This document shows positions 11,706 through 24,335 of a stretch of 64,000 nt of DNA, in pieces (the first letter of the stretch is position 1; every line of letters begins with the position of its first letter). The stretch comes from Casuarius casuarius. Lineage: Eukaryota > Chordata > Aves > Casuariiformes > Casuariidae. A program made the translations under genes and the position numbers. Under the pieces are notes generated by a model that searched no databases, had not been told where the DNA came from, and saw only the letters and a list, made by a program, of their open reading frames with translations. The DNA is taken from the NCBI GenBank assembly GCA_003342895.1, contig PTFA01000038.1:1116001-1180000 (forward strand). The letters are read 5' to 3'.

Positions 11706-13036
11706 AAGAAATAAGTAAACGAAGAAAGCTTTTGGCTTTAAATGCTGATTCCAGAATGGGGTTCTTGAATATTCTGGGGATGATGATGTGAAATATGTAT
11801 TTCCCCAAAGTAAATAAAAACAATCTGCAGTCCTCAGAAAATGCAGAACCCCAATAGCTTTTACCTAAAGTTTTCTGGCACTCAGCTGCATGTTTTCAGA
11901 TCTTGGTCACCAAGAGACTGGAACATTTTCCACTTCCAAAGAAAAAAAATGGGGAGGGGGAGAGATTTCCACTGAAAATGTTTATGAAAAAATATATATA
12001 AATATATATATTTTGACTCTGCATAAGGTTTTTCAAGGACAGGGAGCAAAGAAGTTTTCTGTCCAGCAGACGTAAAAATAGCCAGTTCTTCCCCAGAACA
12101 TCTACCCTCTTCCAATCTGCTCGTGCCAACAACATACACTTTTATTATTTTTTGCTCCCGCTAACATGGCAAAGTCAGCAGAAAAACACGAGACATCTCA
12201 AAACCACTGAGAACGTGACCCTGAACCACCTCTTTTATTAAGTCACTTTAAATCTCCTTGTAAATGTGGTTTTAAGAGAAAAGCTGAACTGAGTTAAGAT
12301 CCTCACTAGATAGCAATCACTTTGATGACAGCAGAAGCAAATACTGAAATATTTTGCAACTGCCAGCAAAAGATAGCTTCTCCTACTGAAATCTCAGTCT
12401 CTTAGGCTGCCTTTTGACTCTTCACCACATTTAGTAAAGTCTCCCATCCCAGAAACATAGGACAGGATCATCTCTGTCCATTTAAGGCCTGACCTCCAGT
12501 TTTACACCCCATCTGAAACGATGNCCTCCCTTGCAGCTCACTAGTGTCTGCTCCGCTACTACATTACCCAGTTGTGACTCAGGAGGGTGAAAAAGAAAAC
12601 AAAAAGCAAAACCCCAAATCTGCTGGATTGCGAGCACCTAAGCAGGGCTGTAATACCTTCATACAGATGCCAGCTAACTCCAAACAGAAGTCTGGCATGC
12701 TGTTAACGTGCAGAGGGTTTGTTGCCACCTCTGTGGCAAATTAAGAGCAAGACTTGGGGTCTGTGAAGCAAAATTAGAGGGATGCCTGCAGCACGGACTA
12801 GTTACCTTCACTACCTACGCAATTACTGTGCGCCCTTGACAACGCAGGCAATGGTACAGACCTGGTTGGCATCAAAACCAATAAGAAAGCCTCACTTTGC
12901 AAGCGCCTGTTTCTCACTAGCATAGCTACACCTGGGATCAGTTTTGCCCATGATGCTTGGTTCACCCACCAGTGACAGTTCCCGGTGTCATAGCTCTTTA
13001 CTGGCTTACCTTGACAGCCTAACAAGTGCCCTCAAA

Positions 13037-13076
13037 AATCAATCAATCAATCAATCAATCTTAAAAAAAAAAAAAA
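13037..13076. repeat. (AATC)6 microsatellite followed by an A-run
   Basis: Six perfect AATC units at 13037-13060, then TT and about 14 A. The arrangement resembles the tail of a decayed retroelement, but no body is recognised upstream. Confidence 0.85.
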
Positions 13077-14746
13077 GAGAGCAGCAGAGATGTTATTTTG
13101 CTCAAGCACAGTTTCTGCTGAGGCTCTGTGCCTTACCATGTGTTTGTGTGGGCATTTCATTCAGAATCATCTAGTAACTCTGGGCAATGTCTCAAGAGCT
13201 GTGTGAGCTAGAAAGAAAAACCCCAAAAGACAATGGGAAAAGACATCCCTGGCACATGCAAACAATAGGACCAAAGATCTCTTGTGGACTTCACGCCCAC
13301 CCTGGCTTCAGTAAGAGTTGGGCACGGCTGTCCCAAGGGCAGAATCGGACCTACTCTTGAGAAATGTTTCCTATATATCATTGCCTGAGATGCAACAAAC
13401 TGCAGCCTGCGTTATGAAGGTGGCACAGGCTATCAAGACAGAAACAGCAAATCCTTAGAGAGAAATACTCTTTGTTGCATGGAGAAGAGTCTGGAAGTGC
13501 TGACTGCCATACAAATAGGGAGCATCTTTGGAGGATGGAGTGCATCTTCATGTATATTTGTATAAGAGGGCCCTGCTCCATTCAAGGCCTCTGACGCTGT
13601 CATTTCTACACTTCTCAAATAAAAGGAAGAAAACGATGGGGTAGAAATTACCCTGTAACCAGCTCCCACAGATGTAGCAGAGAACATTCAGTGTAAGACA
13701 AAACCATTAAGCCTGCCTGTAGGTTGTCATATGAGTTATACTCCTGATACACAGTCCTAAGGACTGCTTCACCGGCTCTGTACATGGCATGCTCTTCTCC
13801 AAGATCCAGTAAGGTTCCTCGCACAAAAGGTCCTACAAACACTGAACTATTTGAAGTGATAGGTACTCTTGATAACCCGTGTATTTTAAAAAGCAAAAAA
13901 AGGCACAAAGTCAAGCACAGAAAGCCAAAGCAAAGGCTACACAAGGCTAACACACACCAGTCCCCGCAGGGCCACGAGAAGACAAGGCGTTTGCCAGCCT
14001 GGCTTCTGAGTGAGCAGGTACCCACTCCTAGTGCTTTTAAAGGGCAGGGATGGTCCCCTTCATTTGACAGGAGACCACTGCAAAACAACACACCTCCATT
14101 CGCCTAAGAAACCACAGAGGTAACTACCGCAGACTCCATTTCACCAACAAGAAGAGCAGATCAGTGACACTGAGACACACATCTCGCCTTCAGGCCGGTG
14201 AGAGGAGTAAGCAATTCCCCCAAAGCCAGGAGGACCTGGGCCTGTGGGAGAAGCTGGCTCAGCTCAGGAGCTAAGGAGGCTAAGCCCAGCCAGCCACATA
14301 TTCAGCCACTTGGGAAAGGGAGAGCATCACAGAGAGTAGGTACTGCAGAAGGTTATAGGAATACAAATGCCAAAGTCTGGAAAAGCCTGGGCTTTCTGCA
14401 GGTCCTCACTCTTGACTATGATGAAGCTCAGCAGCACCAAATTTATCAGAGGCTGTTATCACTGCGTTTCCTCCCTCATGCTACACCTCGGATCTCCTGC
14501 CCTCCCTTAGCTTTCACGCTGACTTTCCGCTCATCACAACTGTATCCGACCTGTGCAGCTTGCAGAGGCTCTTCCACAAGCGGAGGGGTAAGCAGTACCT
14601 GCACTGAGCTCCCGGGGCGGGGGGAGACATCAGGGTGGCAGTCCAAACCATGACAGCTACAGGGATTGTGGGGGAAGAGAGAAAGGGGATGGTGGTCCAG
14701 TTTATAACAGCACAACACACCCCGCAGCGCATTGCGTTTCACCGAC

Positions 14747-14858
14747 CTGTGGAATACTTCCGCGTCCTCTCGGAGTCTTTGTACAAGGATCCCATGATAT
14801 CGCCCATGGATCTGGAGATCCTCATTTCGTGCTGTTTACTGTTGTTCGGCTGCAGGAG
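14747..14858 (-). CDS. MAP3K3-like: MAP3K3-like exon 6: linker after PB1
   Basis: 112 nt if the first acceptor (TGATTCCCAG) is used; a second in-frame acceptor 9 nt on (CTCCTGCAG) would start the exon at 14849. It encodes optional LLQ, then PNNSKQHEMRISRSMGDIMG and SLYKDSERTRKYST. This is the equivalent of the MEKK3 segment with R-[IV]-x-x-S-x-S-x-GDI; RISRSMGDI fits that pattern, and the rest is divergent. The donor ACAG/GTCGGT is weaker than the others but gives the phase that exon 7 needs (ACA G + GC). Confidence 0.88.
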
Positions 14859-16392
14859 CTGGGAATCAGACAAAGGGAATGATCAGACTCTGCCAGAGGC
14901 CAGGGCCCTTCCAAACACACCATGGGAAACCTTGTATTTGGCTCCCCAATTCAACTGTTCTCCCCAAAAACCAAACAAACAAAAAAAGACTTAAGTGAAG
15001 TCTAGGGTAATCTAAAACAATTCATAAACTATTCACCTCTATTATTAAAATACTCTGAAAACGCAAAAATTGAGTCCTAGTTGACAGTGCTAAAATACAG
15101 ATATTTGACATAAAAGACTTCCTGGGTATAGCTGCGCTGCATTATTTCCAGGTAAGAAGAACTGATCCAGGCTCTGAATCCAGGTTTGCTATCACAAAAC
15201 CAGAGCCTCTCCTCCACACTCCCTAAACTTCAGCGGCAGCAGTTGTATTCCTATTGTATTTATAATCCTAAGCATTGTACAGGTTCTTCTGCAACACAGT
15301 GGATGCAGGATCAGGCCCTGTTAGGGAAGACAACGAGGGTGCAGCTGGTAACTTCACTGGTAGCAGCCAAGTCTTACTGAGATAATATGCTACCACGCAC
15401 TACGGTTGTGTGATCATTTTACGTATGACCCCCAGAACCACATGTCCTTAAATGCAGGAGTATGGTTACATGCTTCACGTGGAGCTGGGTCTGCTCTCAA
15501 AGATGTGCATGAATCCACCTGGCTGCCCCACCATTAGTATCTGATGTGTAATACTGCAACGTTCCTGCAGCTGCTAGTGCAGATTGTCCCATTTCTGCTC
15601 AGGACTTCTGAAACTCCAACTGACTGCTCAGTTTTCCTCGGGGCCTCTGGGCCCTGCACTTTTGAGAGCCTCCCAAAGAGAGCAGAGACATCCCGGGAGC
15701 ATCAGCGGGACAAGCGCTGTGCGTTTCAAGACCCTCAGTCCCTCTCGGTACTTCTAGGAAATGAAAGGAAGAGCGTGTTGCAACATCTGCAAATCCCTTG
15801 CTTTACAGTCTGTGCTTGGGGCAGCACGACATGTGCTTTGGCAAGACGCTCCGTGCACGCGAGGTCAAGCTAACAGGCTTAACTGCAAAACCACAGAGCT
15901 CAGGAAAAAAAGAAAAAAGATAGTTCTGCAAGAGACTGAAGGATTCTCTAGTTTGTTCTCCCCGGCCTGTGGGGTTTCAGCACCATAAGGAAGAGGCAGC
16001 CCCCACGCTGCTGCCTTGCGTAGCAAAGGCCAGCGCAGACATCCTGCACGTGGAGACAGCTACAGGGAATGGTCGCAGCATCCCACAGCAGAAAGCACAG
16101 GGGGTTCCCTTGGGATTTCACCTTGTTTCAGCACTCACACAGCATTTAACCCCTCCCAGGTTGCAGGAGGAGCTAGTGGGAGCTGAACAGCCACTCGCCT
16201 CTGGGCTGCAAATGCACAAGGGCTGCAGAGCAGAGGACGATTACATGCCAGCCGAGCCAGGGCAGGGCGGACCCTCCTCGGGAGCGGCTCATCCTCAGCT
16301 CCGCATTGTCAGGAGGCTCATTTCCACTCCCTGATGCAATAACAAGGCATCTCGCTCTAGACACAAAAGAGCGGAGAAGGTGACCCACTCAC
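14859..16392 (-). other. Intron between exons 5 and 6
   Basis: 1534 nt, donor GTGAGTG, acceptor TTCCCAG or CTGCAG. No repeat or other exon recognised. Confidence 0.75.
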
Positions 16393-16506
16393 ATTCGCTT
16401 TCTTTGGAGCGCTCACAACGATCCGCAGGCTCTTCAGGGAAGGGCTTAGCTCCAAGTGTTCCATCGCTTTGTCCAAATCTTCCTGGGATTTCAGGGGGAT
16501 CAGGAG
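16393..16506 (-). CDS. MAP3K3-like: MAP3K3-like exon 5: C-terminal half of the PB1 domain
   Basis: 114 nt, phase 0 at both ends; acceptor AATATCTTCCAG, donor GTGAGTG. It encodes LLIPLKSQEDLDKAMEHLEL followed by SPSLKSLRIVVSAPKKAN. It matches the PB1 end of MEKK2/3: the Q-[DE]-DLDKA helix, then S-x-KSL-[RK]-I, the last beta strand. Joined to exon 4 it gives NNE-LLIPLK, comparable with NNE-L[SV]I.L in the relatives. The tail after SLRIVV differs from both. In the family this domain pairs with the acidic PB1 of MEK5. Confidence 0.95.
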
Positions 16507-19044
16507 CTGGAAGATATTGAACAAACACCGGCGCGGGGCAGTATCACACATCTGGGTAAACAGAGGAAGCCAGACCTTCACAGCAAGCAGCTCAGGGATC
16601 GAGGGACAAGGGGAGGAGCTGAAAACATGGACAAAAAGCATAGCCCCCATTCCCCCCAGCCCACGGAGCTGTAACGTCATCTTCCAAGTTCTTGTCTACC
16701 AAGGGGTAGACACAAAACCACAACAAAACATGTCTGCAAGGAGAGCGCTTAAAGGTCACATCACCATTTCAGCTAGTGGGCAGAGTAGAAGGCCGAGACC
16801 AATCCTCATGCTTGCTACCTGCTATTCTGGGGCTGCTCTGTCCCGCGAAATTGCACGCAAGACCCGCTGCTCCCCAGCCTCAAATCAGGCCTACATATTC
16901 CAGGCTGAGACGAGCCCAAGTTTCTTCCCGAGGTGCAGGCCTGAGGTGCAACAGTGCCCTAAGAAAGCAGTGAGCTACACACACCATCTACTCTGGAAGA
17001 CCCTCGGTGACCTCCCTACTGCTGCTATCTGTGCTTCTGTGCACTGACATGGTTTCCTTGACGTTTGAGCACTGGGTGAAATCGGGGAACATCTCACAAG
17101 TAGGAGTTTACTTCTTTGGTGTGAAAGGTGTGCATTGCCCTTCCTCCAGGAACCACATCTTTGACTCGCGGCAGGACTAATTGAGCTTCTGCTCCTTATA
17201 CGGTGAATAGGCTGAGAACCGGACAGTGCCCTGCCTGTAGGGCAGCTAAAGGTCCCGGTGCTTTCTCTGTAAGTGGTAAACTCTTGCCCTCGTATCTCCA
17301 GAAGGAATTTCACCTCTCTGCCATCACTGTGTGGTGCACCGCATCATGCGGTTGGACTGCAAAGACTTCCAATGCTTAACACAGCTGCGTTTCAGAGGGG
17401 CTCTGTGGCATTCTGCTGCCCCGGGCGACGACTAAAAACACAGCTATTTGCCCCATAACCTGGCACACTCTGCCTAACATCATAAAAACACGCCTCAGCC
17501 TCTGTAGGTTGCCTAGGGCATTGGCACTAAATGCAGCCAACAGAGCACATGCTCTCGCCTGTGCCAAAGTACACAGCACTTCCACCTACCAAAGGGACCG
17601 AGTGGCCACAGCTCCCAGTAGGCTCCCATTGACCTTTGCTGGGAGCCACAGCTGCAGCCCAGGGCTTCTGAAAGGCAGGCCAGCTCTCCAGGTGACCAGA
17701 GTTCGTGCCACCAGCCACAGCAAAAAAGCGTCGGTGCCTCAGATCGAACTCCCAAGACAACACTCAAAAGCCGCCTGTGTCTCCCTTTTTGATCATGGGG
17801 TGTTACCAAGGGTTTGGCTGTTGGCCCGTAGGTAAATACACCTCAGACTGCATGGACCGAGGTTGGGATTTCAGGAGTGACCAGGTCAAGGCAATGCTGT
17901 GGGCCCTGGCCAGCAGAGGCAAGGTTTCATCTTGGGAAAGTGCTACCGCCACCTCATCCACCCAAGGACCACAGTCTGGTCCTGCCAGGCTCCATCTGAG
18001 GTGTCCGCGTGGCTGGTGTTCCTGCAGTTTGAACACCTAAAGGTTTAGATCGAGTTTCTCGTCTCCTGTGTGACAGGAAGGTCATCCTCTCTCCCTCTTT
18101 TGCAGGCAGGGAACTGAGGCCATATGCAGACCACCTGTTCCAGATGTTTAGCATCAGGTGGAACATCATCCTTCCACCAAGAGAGCCTACCTCCAGCAGC
18201 TGTGGATAGCAAGGGTTTGAAGCTTACACCTATTGCAGGCACCCAGCTTTGAGACACTAAAGCACAGAACCACAGAAGAGCAGAGGCACTGCAATACTTA
18301 AGTTTTAGGCACCCTGCAATCCTGTGGAGTTTACAGTCCCAAATTAGATAATACCCAGGACCCCAACAGTATGCTTGGGATGGTCAATTATCCAGAAATG
18401 GGATATGGGACTCCAGAAGGGAGTCGCGTGGCGTAGCCATTTGTAATTGCTGAAGAAAGACGAGGGCAGTTCTCAAAAGATACTTAAACAACAAACTCCA
18501 GGCTGAAGTGCCCATCTCAGCGAGGAGCACTCTTCTGGTGTAAGATGTGCAAAGGTGATTGAGATATTTCTACGAAAAGCCAGAAGAGGAGACCCCAGAG
18601 GAAAGCATTTAGCACTCTCACCCAGGAGGGAGGAAAATCAGGCTGTGTAGCCTTTGTTCAAAGGCTATTTAGTTATTTATGTGTAGGAAAAGACCTCCAA
18701 GAGGAGCTCTTCAGAAAGCCTTGCCTCAGAAGGTCCTACAGCCTGCCAAGGGGCTCAAGGCCTCAGCCAAACCAGATGGGGAAGAGAGAAAGACATCCTT
18801 GGAAAGATATCTCTTACCTCCGAAAGCAAGTGATCTAGCCATCTATCTATCTGGGGATAACAGGGAACACCAACAACAGTCTTGTCTGGGCTGGGTCTCA
18901 CAAGCAAGGCTGGAAAGAGATGCCCTGTCTGGGATAAGGCTTGAACATGAGTGAGGAGAAAGGACCCACCAGGTAGGTATCAGCTATTTACGGCTTTCAG
19001 GAGGCCCACGGAGTTGAATAGTTAGGCCATGGTTAAACTTTGGG

Positions 19045-19130
19045 ATCTGAATGAATCACCCAAGATCACAGCAGATATCAGGCAAAGCTGGTATTGAAGG
19101 TATGTCTCCCAAATGCTGGGCAGTTGCCCA
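19045..19130 (-). repeat. MIR-like SINE trace (antisense)
   Basis: ATCACCCAAGATCACAGCAG followed by GGCAAAGCTGGTATTGAAGG follows the antisense MIR pattern (gcccaaggtcacacagc ... gcagagctgggattcgaa). Highly decayed. Confidence 0.35.
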
Positions 19131-19959
19131 CAGATAGTCTCTAGTGCTTAAGGAAAAAGGCTAAGGGATATTCTCTCAGTACATTGCTTAACCCTCTTGA
19201 AATTCATAAGGGCTCTGCAGGTGTATCAAGCAGAAAAAGCCTTCCTTCCTCTGCTTCAAACAGTGAAACGCTGCTCCCCCTCATTTCACCCACAAGCAGA
19301 ATTTGACTCTGAACCGTTAGTCCCACTGCTCACCCATCCCTTTACGCAGCTCCTCACAAGTGTTCAGAACTGCAGTCCCTCGGCCTCTGCTTTGAACAAA
19401 ATGTTCTGCAGGTCACTCCATCTCACTCCAATATCACAACACTAACACGTTTGCATGCCTGCTTCAGAGGAGCCAAAAACATCAGGCAGAAATTGTCCTC
19501 CCCTAAAAGGGACTGCAGCCAGTATTTAGCTTGGCTTTACCTATTACCCACATCTGGCAAGTAGATTTTGCTCCATTTGGCTTCCAGATTGTGGTACACA
19601 CGCGGGCATCAGGAACAGATATCTACCAGACACTCTACCTATCTACTCAACACAGATCCATGCAGAACCATGGAAGTAGTCGCCAGCGTGCATTTCCAGT
19701 AACTGGGTTTTTTCTGTATATAGAGCAACCCTGATGAACAGCAAAGTTCACCTACACAGAAGTTTCACTAAATGCAGCTTATTAGATTTTCTTCTTGCTT
19801 TCAAATAGTACACTCCACTGGAGGCTAACGTTGCAGCATGGGACTTGGCAGCCAATCCACTGCAGTCTCACAAGTCTAAAAGTGAGTGCAAAGAATGTGT
19901 TTTCACTGACCACAACAAGGTTGCTAAACCTCACTGTGCAAGACACACTAGAAAGCCAA

Positions 19960-20155
19960 AGAATAGTAGGAAACAGGGTTGAGGAAAAGTCTGAGAGGTC
20001 AATTAGTTCATCTTCCTGCCCAGTGCAGGACCAAATGGCATCAACAGTTCTCGACAAAGGTCTGTTTAATCTGCTTTTAAACCTTTCCCCCAGAAATGGC
20101 AGTTCTGCCATTTCCCTAGGCTTTAACGCTCCTTAACCTTCCTAAATGATGACAA
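19960..20155 (-). repeat. CR1 LINE 3' remnant (antisense)
   Basis: Reads like the antisense CR1 3' region of sauropsids: GAGGTCAATTAGTTCATCTT, CCTGCCCAGTGCAGGACCAA, then TCTGTTTAATCTGCTTTTAAACC and CAGTTCTGCCATTTCCCTAG-like sequence ending near CTTTAACGCTCC. It is truncated and heavily mutated, so an old insertion. It is not a coding part of the host gene. Confidence 0.65.
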
Positions 20156-20204
20156 GAGATTGCCTGTCTCCTCTGAGGCAAGGGCTCAGGGAGGTCAGAA
20201 GGGA

Positions 20205-20270
20205 ACTAGTGGCACATCAAGGTTCAGCATTCTGCCCAAGGTCGCATCACAAGTTGGTAGTGGAGATGGG
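20205..20270 (-). repeat. MIR-like SINE remnant (antisense)
   Basis: CTGCCCAAGGTCGCATCACA then AGTTGGTAGTGGAGATGGGAC closely follows the antisense MIR core (gcccaaggtcacacagc-aagtggcagagctgggac). It directly follows the CR1 remnant. Confidence 0.5.
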
Positions 20271-22624
20271 ACAAGTGAAGAGGTGATACACAGCCACATC
20301 TGGTGCCACAGGGAACAGCTGGCTAGCAGTGCATGCAGATAAAATTCAGACAGAGTATTTGTTGTAGGAGCCAGCATTCAAGCCATAACACTGCCAGCCA
20401 TCCACAAGTCACCACATCATGCTGTCCACGGTCAGGCAAGATTTTGCTCTTCTGCTCATTAGAAAGATGAGCCCAGCCCAACACTAACATGCAGACATGC
20501 CCCAAACACCACGCTGTATGCCCGCGGCCAGGCCCTGCTCTTATCTATACCAGCCCAAGCCCATTGCTTCCACGGCCCCACCAGGATGTGATTCATGCAT
20601 GCCCCTACTCCACCCAGCTGGCATGCTCGTCTCACTGAACTTGGCTTCAGGAGTCTTGCTTCACTGGGACAGGGACTGCCATTTAGTAAGTTTGTGGGGG
20701 GCAGTTGGCCTTAGTGTAATTTTGGTCTGCAAGGTCCTTTTGCAACAGAAACATCTAATGTCAGCAAGCAAAGAATTACTGCACAGCTTCCTTTGGGTAT
20801 GAAGAAAGGGTGAAATGTTTTCTTGTAATGAGTCTGTGGTCAGGGAGTCTCAGAACTTTTGTCACCATTGCCCAGGACACACTAGGTGTCAGCCCCCAGG
20901 GTGTCACTATGTGGACACACAGGTTATACCCCCATGAAGGTCAGTTTGGTGTTTATAGTGTATCCACAGTAACAACCCTGAATTGCCACTGCTCATACCT
21001 TTTCCCAAAGATGCAGGTTCTCACAAGGAGGAATTTTTAGGTAAAGAAAGACAAAACACTGAAGTCTTTCTGATCCCTGTGGTAATTAGAAGTACCCAAA
21101 GGCCTGCTTGTGGTCCTGTTTAGTGCTGTACGCATGCCCAGGAAGACCGTCTCTAGCATGGGATAAAAGCACATTATCTAGGCTTCTATTTGCCATTGTT
21201 GGAAAAAATACCTCTTCCAGTGGAAAGAAACCTGGAATGAAGTGAGTCATTCCTGGAGAATTCAATGGCAGGCTTTTCCCGGGAGGGCTGTTGGAGAATG
21301 CCCAAGATTAGAAACCTAACCACATTCAAAGCTACAGACCAGCAGACAGTTTGGTATCAGAAGGCAACTAGTATGGAAAAATAGCAACTTTTTTGCAGTC
21401 AAACCTCCACCAACAGAGAAGAGAAAGAAAAGAGCAAGCTTTCTCCACATCCTCCCTCTCCATTCATACTTTAATGAAAGGCCCCTAATCATTTGCAATT
21501 AATATTCTAATAAGTAAGTTGTCAGGGCAGTTCCAATAGAATTAGTGTTTCAAAGCCTACCTATTTGTCATTTGCCCCTTTCCTCTCTCCACAGAGGTGA
21601 GCCCAACTTGGGAGTGCAGTGGCTCCAGCTCCCTGTACGGCTCAGGGCAAGACACCTCACAAGAAAACACTGAACACTCAAAAACCAGATGCCAAGGACC
21701 CCCGCTTTCTAGGTAAGACCCCTCATCAGTAGCTTCCATAATGCTTCTTTCAGACACAGTGCTGGGCTCAAAGAACAAGTTGTAAAAAGGCAATCGCCTG
21801 TGTTATGAGGAAGGTCAGGCTAGAAGGCTCTTCAGGCCTTAAAATGCAAGGATGGTGGAGCAAGGGTTTCTTGGACACTTGTCTGTGGCCATACAACCTG
21901 CTAGAGGAACCTGTAGTGGTGCATGGTTCACTGCAGACCTAGTCACAAAAGCAAATGCACACAGTCGTGGGGTTCCAGAGTTAAACCAAGCCAGTACTAG
22001 ATAAAGGTATGCTATGTTAACACCACTGTACCCTAATGCCAAGGACAAGGATTCCCCAGATGGGAAAGCTGGGCTTCACGTCTAACCCAAACAAGCAGAA
22101 ACCTACAGTCACTTCTTGCGGCTCACATGAAACTCATTTGGTCTCAGCTGTTCTGATTTCTGCCCTGTGTGTGCTCTCACCTCCCATCATGCTGAAAGTT
22201 AGTCCTAGTGCCCCAAGGATGTGGGTGGGGAAATATCTACTGCTGCTGACTGTGCTACTCCCTTCTGCAGGTGAACGGGCAACGTCTCCAGCATCTCAGT
22301 TACTTAATTTCTCCCTCTGTTTGAGTTTGAGGGATTTTTTTTTTTCTGTAGGGAGGACAATGTTCCTATGTCACCATTTAAATACACCTTCATTGAAATC
22401 ATTTTAGAAGAGCAAGCCTAGCTTGGTATCTGAGGATACCACTGGATTGTGCCTGGATAGCATCTCTTGTATACTCACTAGCTGGGAACCAAAAAATAGG
22501 TTGTTTTCCTTCACGTCTGTGTACAAGGACACTAAATCAGGAGTTTAAGAACAAATCACTGCCCGCTTCTGAAGTGGGCACCAGGCACATACAAACTCTC
22601 CCTTATCAGTAAGGAGCAAAGTAC

Positions 22625-22724
22625 CTCGTTATTCACGCAGACTAAGTCCATCGTCTGTCCAAAAGCATCCGTGACTTTCTGCACCACTTCTTTGAATTTG
22701 ACTGGTCTTGGAAACTGGATAATC
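22625..22724 (-). CDS. MAP3K3-like: MAP3K3-like exon 4: centre of the PB1 domain
   Basis: 100 nt, acceptor GTATACAG, donor GTACTT. The first base completes Arg53. It encodes IIQFPRPVKFKEVVQKVTDA followed by FGQTMDLVCVNNE. The RPVK, FGQ.[ML]DL and NNE landmarks are shared by MEKK2 and MEKK3. QFPRPVK and FGQ.MDL are MEKK2-like, whereas the V..KVT helix is MEKK3-like. Compared from memory, it shares about the same number of residues with each. Confidence 0.96.
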
Positions 22725-23722
22725 CTGTATACGCAAACAAATACAACAGCAGTCTCAAATTAAAAAGTAAACTAGAATTTCACACTAGACTGACAACTCA
22801 GCTAAGCAAGGACCTATATTCTTCTGTCATCAAGCACAAACCTCGCACCTTATTTTTATGCTCATACAAATGCTGTTTTTTCTGTATGCCCAAGAAGAGA
22901 CTTCACAAGAACATCTACCCAAAATCTTAACATATCTCCTCTGCTCCTCCTCCTACTGTGAGATATAGATTGGTAAGAAGGCAGGTTACATTACTTTATT
23001 GGAGAAGCCCCAGGGTGATGCACTCATCAGTGATTTATCATCTCTGTTTTCAGCAAGTGGCTCTGAATAGGGAGGAGAGATGGCAGAGAGGATGGTGTGG
23101 TTTGACATCCCATGACCATCACATGCAGCAGCTCTACAGGCATACTTCAGCAGGTACAGTCTAGCGCTACACTGACATTACTTAGATTTTCTTTGGCTTT
23201 AACACGTACCTTGGAATATCAGTCTGCAAGTTTCCAGCCCTATGTCCTGCCACAGTCACCGAGTATCAAGCAGAGGTGATTCCATGAAAATGTCAGGCAG
23301 GGAAGGGCGGGCAAGCTTTAACTCCCAGCTCTATTTTTATGGGACCCATGCCCAAAATCTGGTTATCTTAAGTGTCATAGGCTACTAATCAAAGGACACA
23401 TTTCTGTAGACTTGTAGCTGGGCTGTGGTTCAGCAGGGCTCAAGAATGAGGAGAGAAGGATCCAACTGTGTACCCTCAGTGCCTGGTAAGAGACATTTAA
23501 TGATTTCCAGCTAGGAACCACTTTGCCTGCATGTAAATCCCAGGAGGTATTTGTGGCAAGCAGGATGACTAGGCAAGGCTCTTGCATATAAAATTGCAGT
23601 TGGTTTCAGGGGAATGAATCCTGCTGTGAGCTCATCTGCAGCTGGCTAAGCCTGTAGGACGCTGCTGGGCAAAAAGGGTAATTTGCCCCTGCACCTGGAA
23701 AGGGACTGGGTTGGATACATAC
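22725..23722 (-). other. Intron between exons 3 and 4
   Basis: 998 nt, donor GTATGTATCC, acceptor GTATACAG. Nothing else recognised. Confidence 0.8.
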
Positions 23723-23766
23723 CTTTTCTCTCCCTCATATTCAAACTTGATCCTGACATTTCGCTG
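23723..23766 (-). CDS. MAP3K3-like: MAP3K3-like exon 3: first beta hairpin of the PB1 domain
   Basis: A 44-nt micro-exon, donor GTATGTA. The acceptor is a NAGNAG (TTTCAGCAG): use of the first AG keeps an extra Gln, the second starts the exon at 23763. It encodes QRNVRIKFEYEGEK plus two bases of Arg53. VR[IV]KFE..GE[KR]R is the first PB1 strand pair in both relatives. Lys45 in VRIKF is the conserved basic residue by which type II (basic) PB1 domains such as those of MEKK2/3 contact an acidic partner PB1 (MEK5). Confidence 0.95.
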
Positions 23767-24314
23767 CTGAAAGAAAGAGGAGAAAACAGTTAGCTCGCAA
23801 ACCGCGTCCCAGACTGACACGCAGATCCAAAGCTCACAGCAATTCTCAGGAAAACTCCCCTAATTTCAGTGGGCGTATGGTCTCGTCTATTTAGGGCCAG
23901 ATGCTTTCCGAACTGATGGACTTTGGGGAAGCTCCACACCGCTGATAAAAGAACTTGCCAAAAAAATACAGTCTCGTGTAAATGGGTGGACACTCACTCA
24001 TCTGTAACTAACTGCATTAATACAAGAGCAAATTTTCAAATGCTCCAAACTCACTTGGGAACGATGCACCACTATCAAAGGGGCAAACACGTGAAGTGTC
24101 TATGTCTGATGCCGATCTTCAGCGCTCCCACTTTTACCCCAGTGCTTTCTGGCTGAAAACTCAAAAAGCAAAGCTCAGGGGATGTTTAATAAAACACAGC
24201 AACGTTTGGGACAGAGAAGTAAGAACAAAGCAAAAGCCACCATCCTTTAATGGAAGTGGAGAGACAGTGCTGAGTTTTAAAAACCAACAGTGCTGGTTTT
24301 TTCATTGTTACTCC

Positions 24315-24335
24315 TTTTTTTTTTTTTTTTTTTTT
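24315..24335. repeat. T21 homopolymer
   Basis: 21 consecutive T followed by AGG. On the minus strand this is an A-run, possibly a retroelement tail, but no body is recognised. Confidence 0.9.

Larger units (their letters stand above)
8163..14746 (-). other. Intron between exons 6 and 7
   Basis: 6584 nt. It contains a possible CR1 trace near 8695-8840, a CpG patch at about 11560-11705, TA-rich microsatellite sequence around 11990-12013, and (AATC)6 plus an A-run at 13037-13076. No exon of this or another gene is supported. Confidence 0.7.
16507..22624 (-). other. Intron between exons 4 and 5
   Basis: 6118 nt. It holds a MIR-like trace near 19045-19130 and a CR1/MIR cluster at about 19960-20270. 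Open frames inside lack splice sites, conserved motifs or family similarity. Confidence 0.7.
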
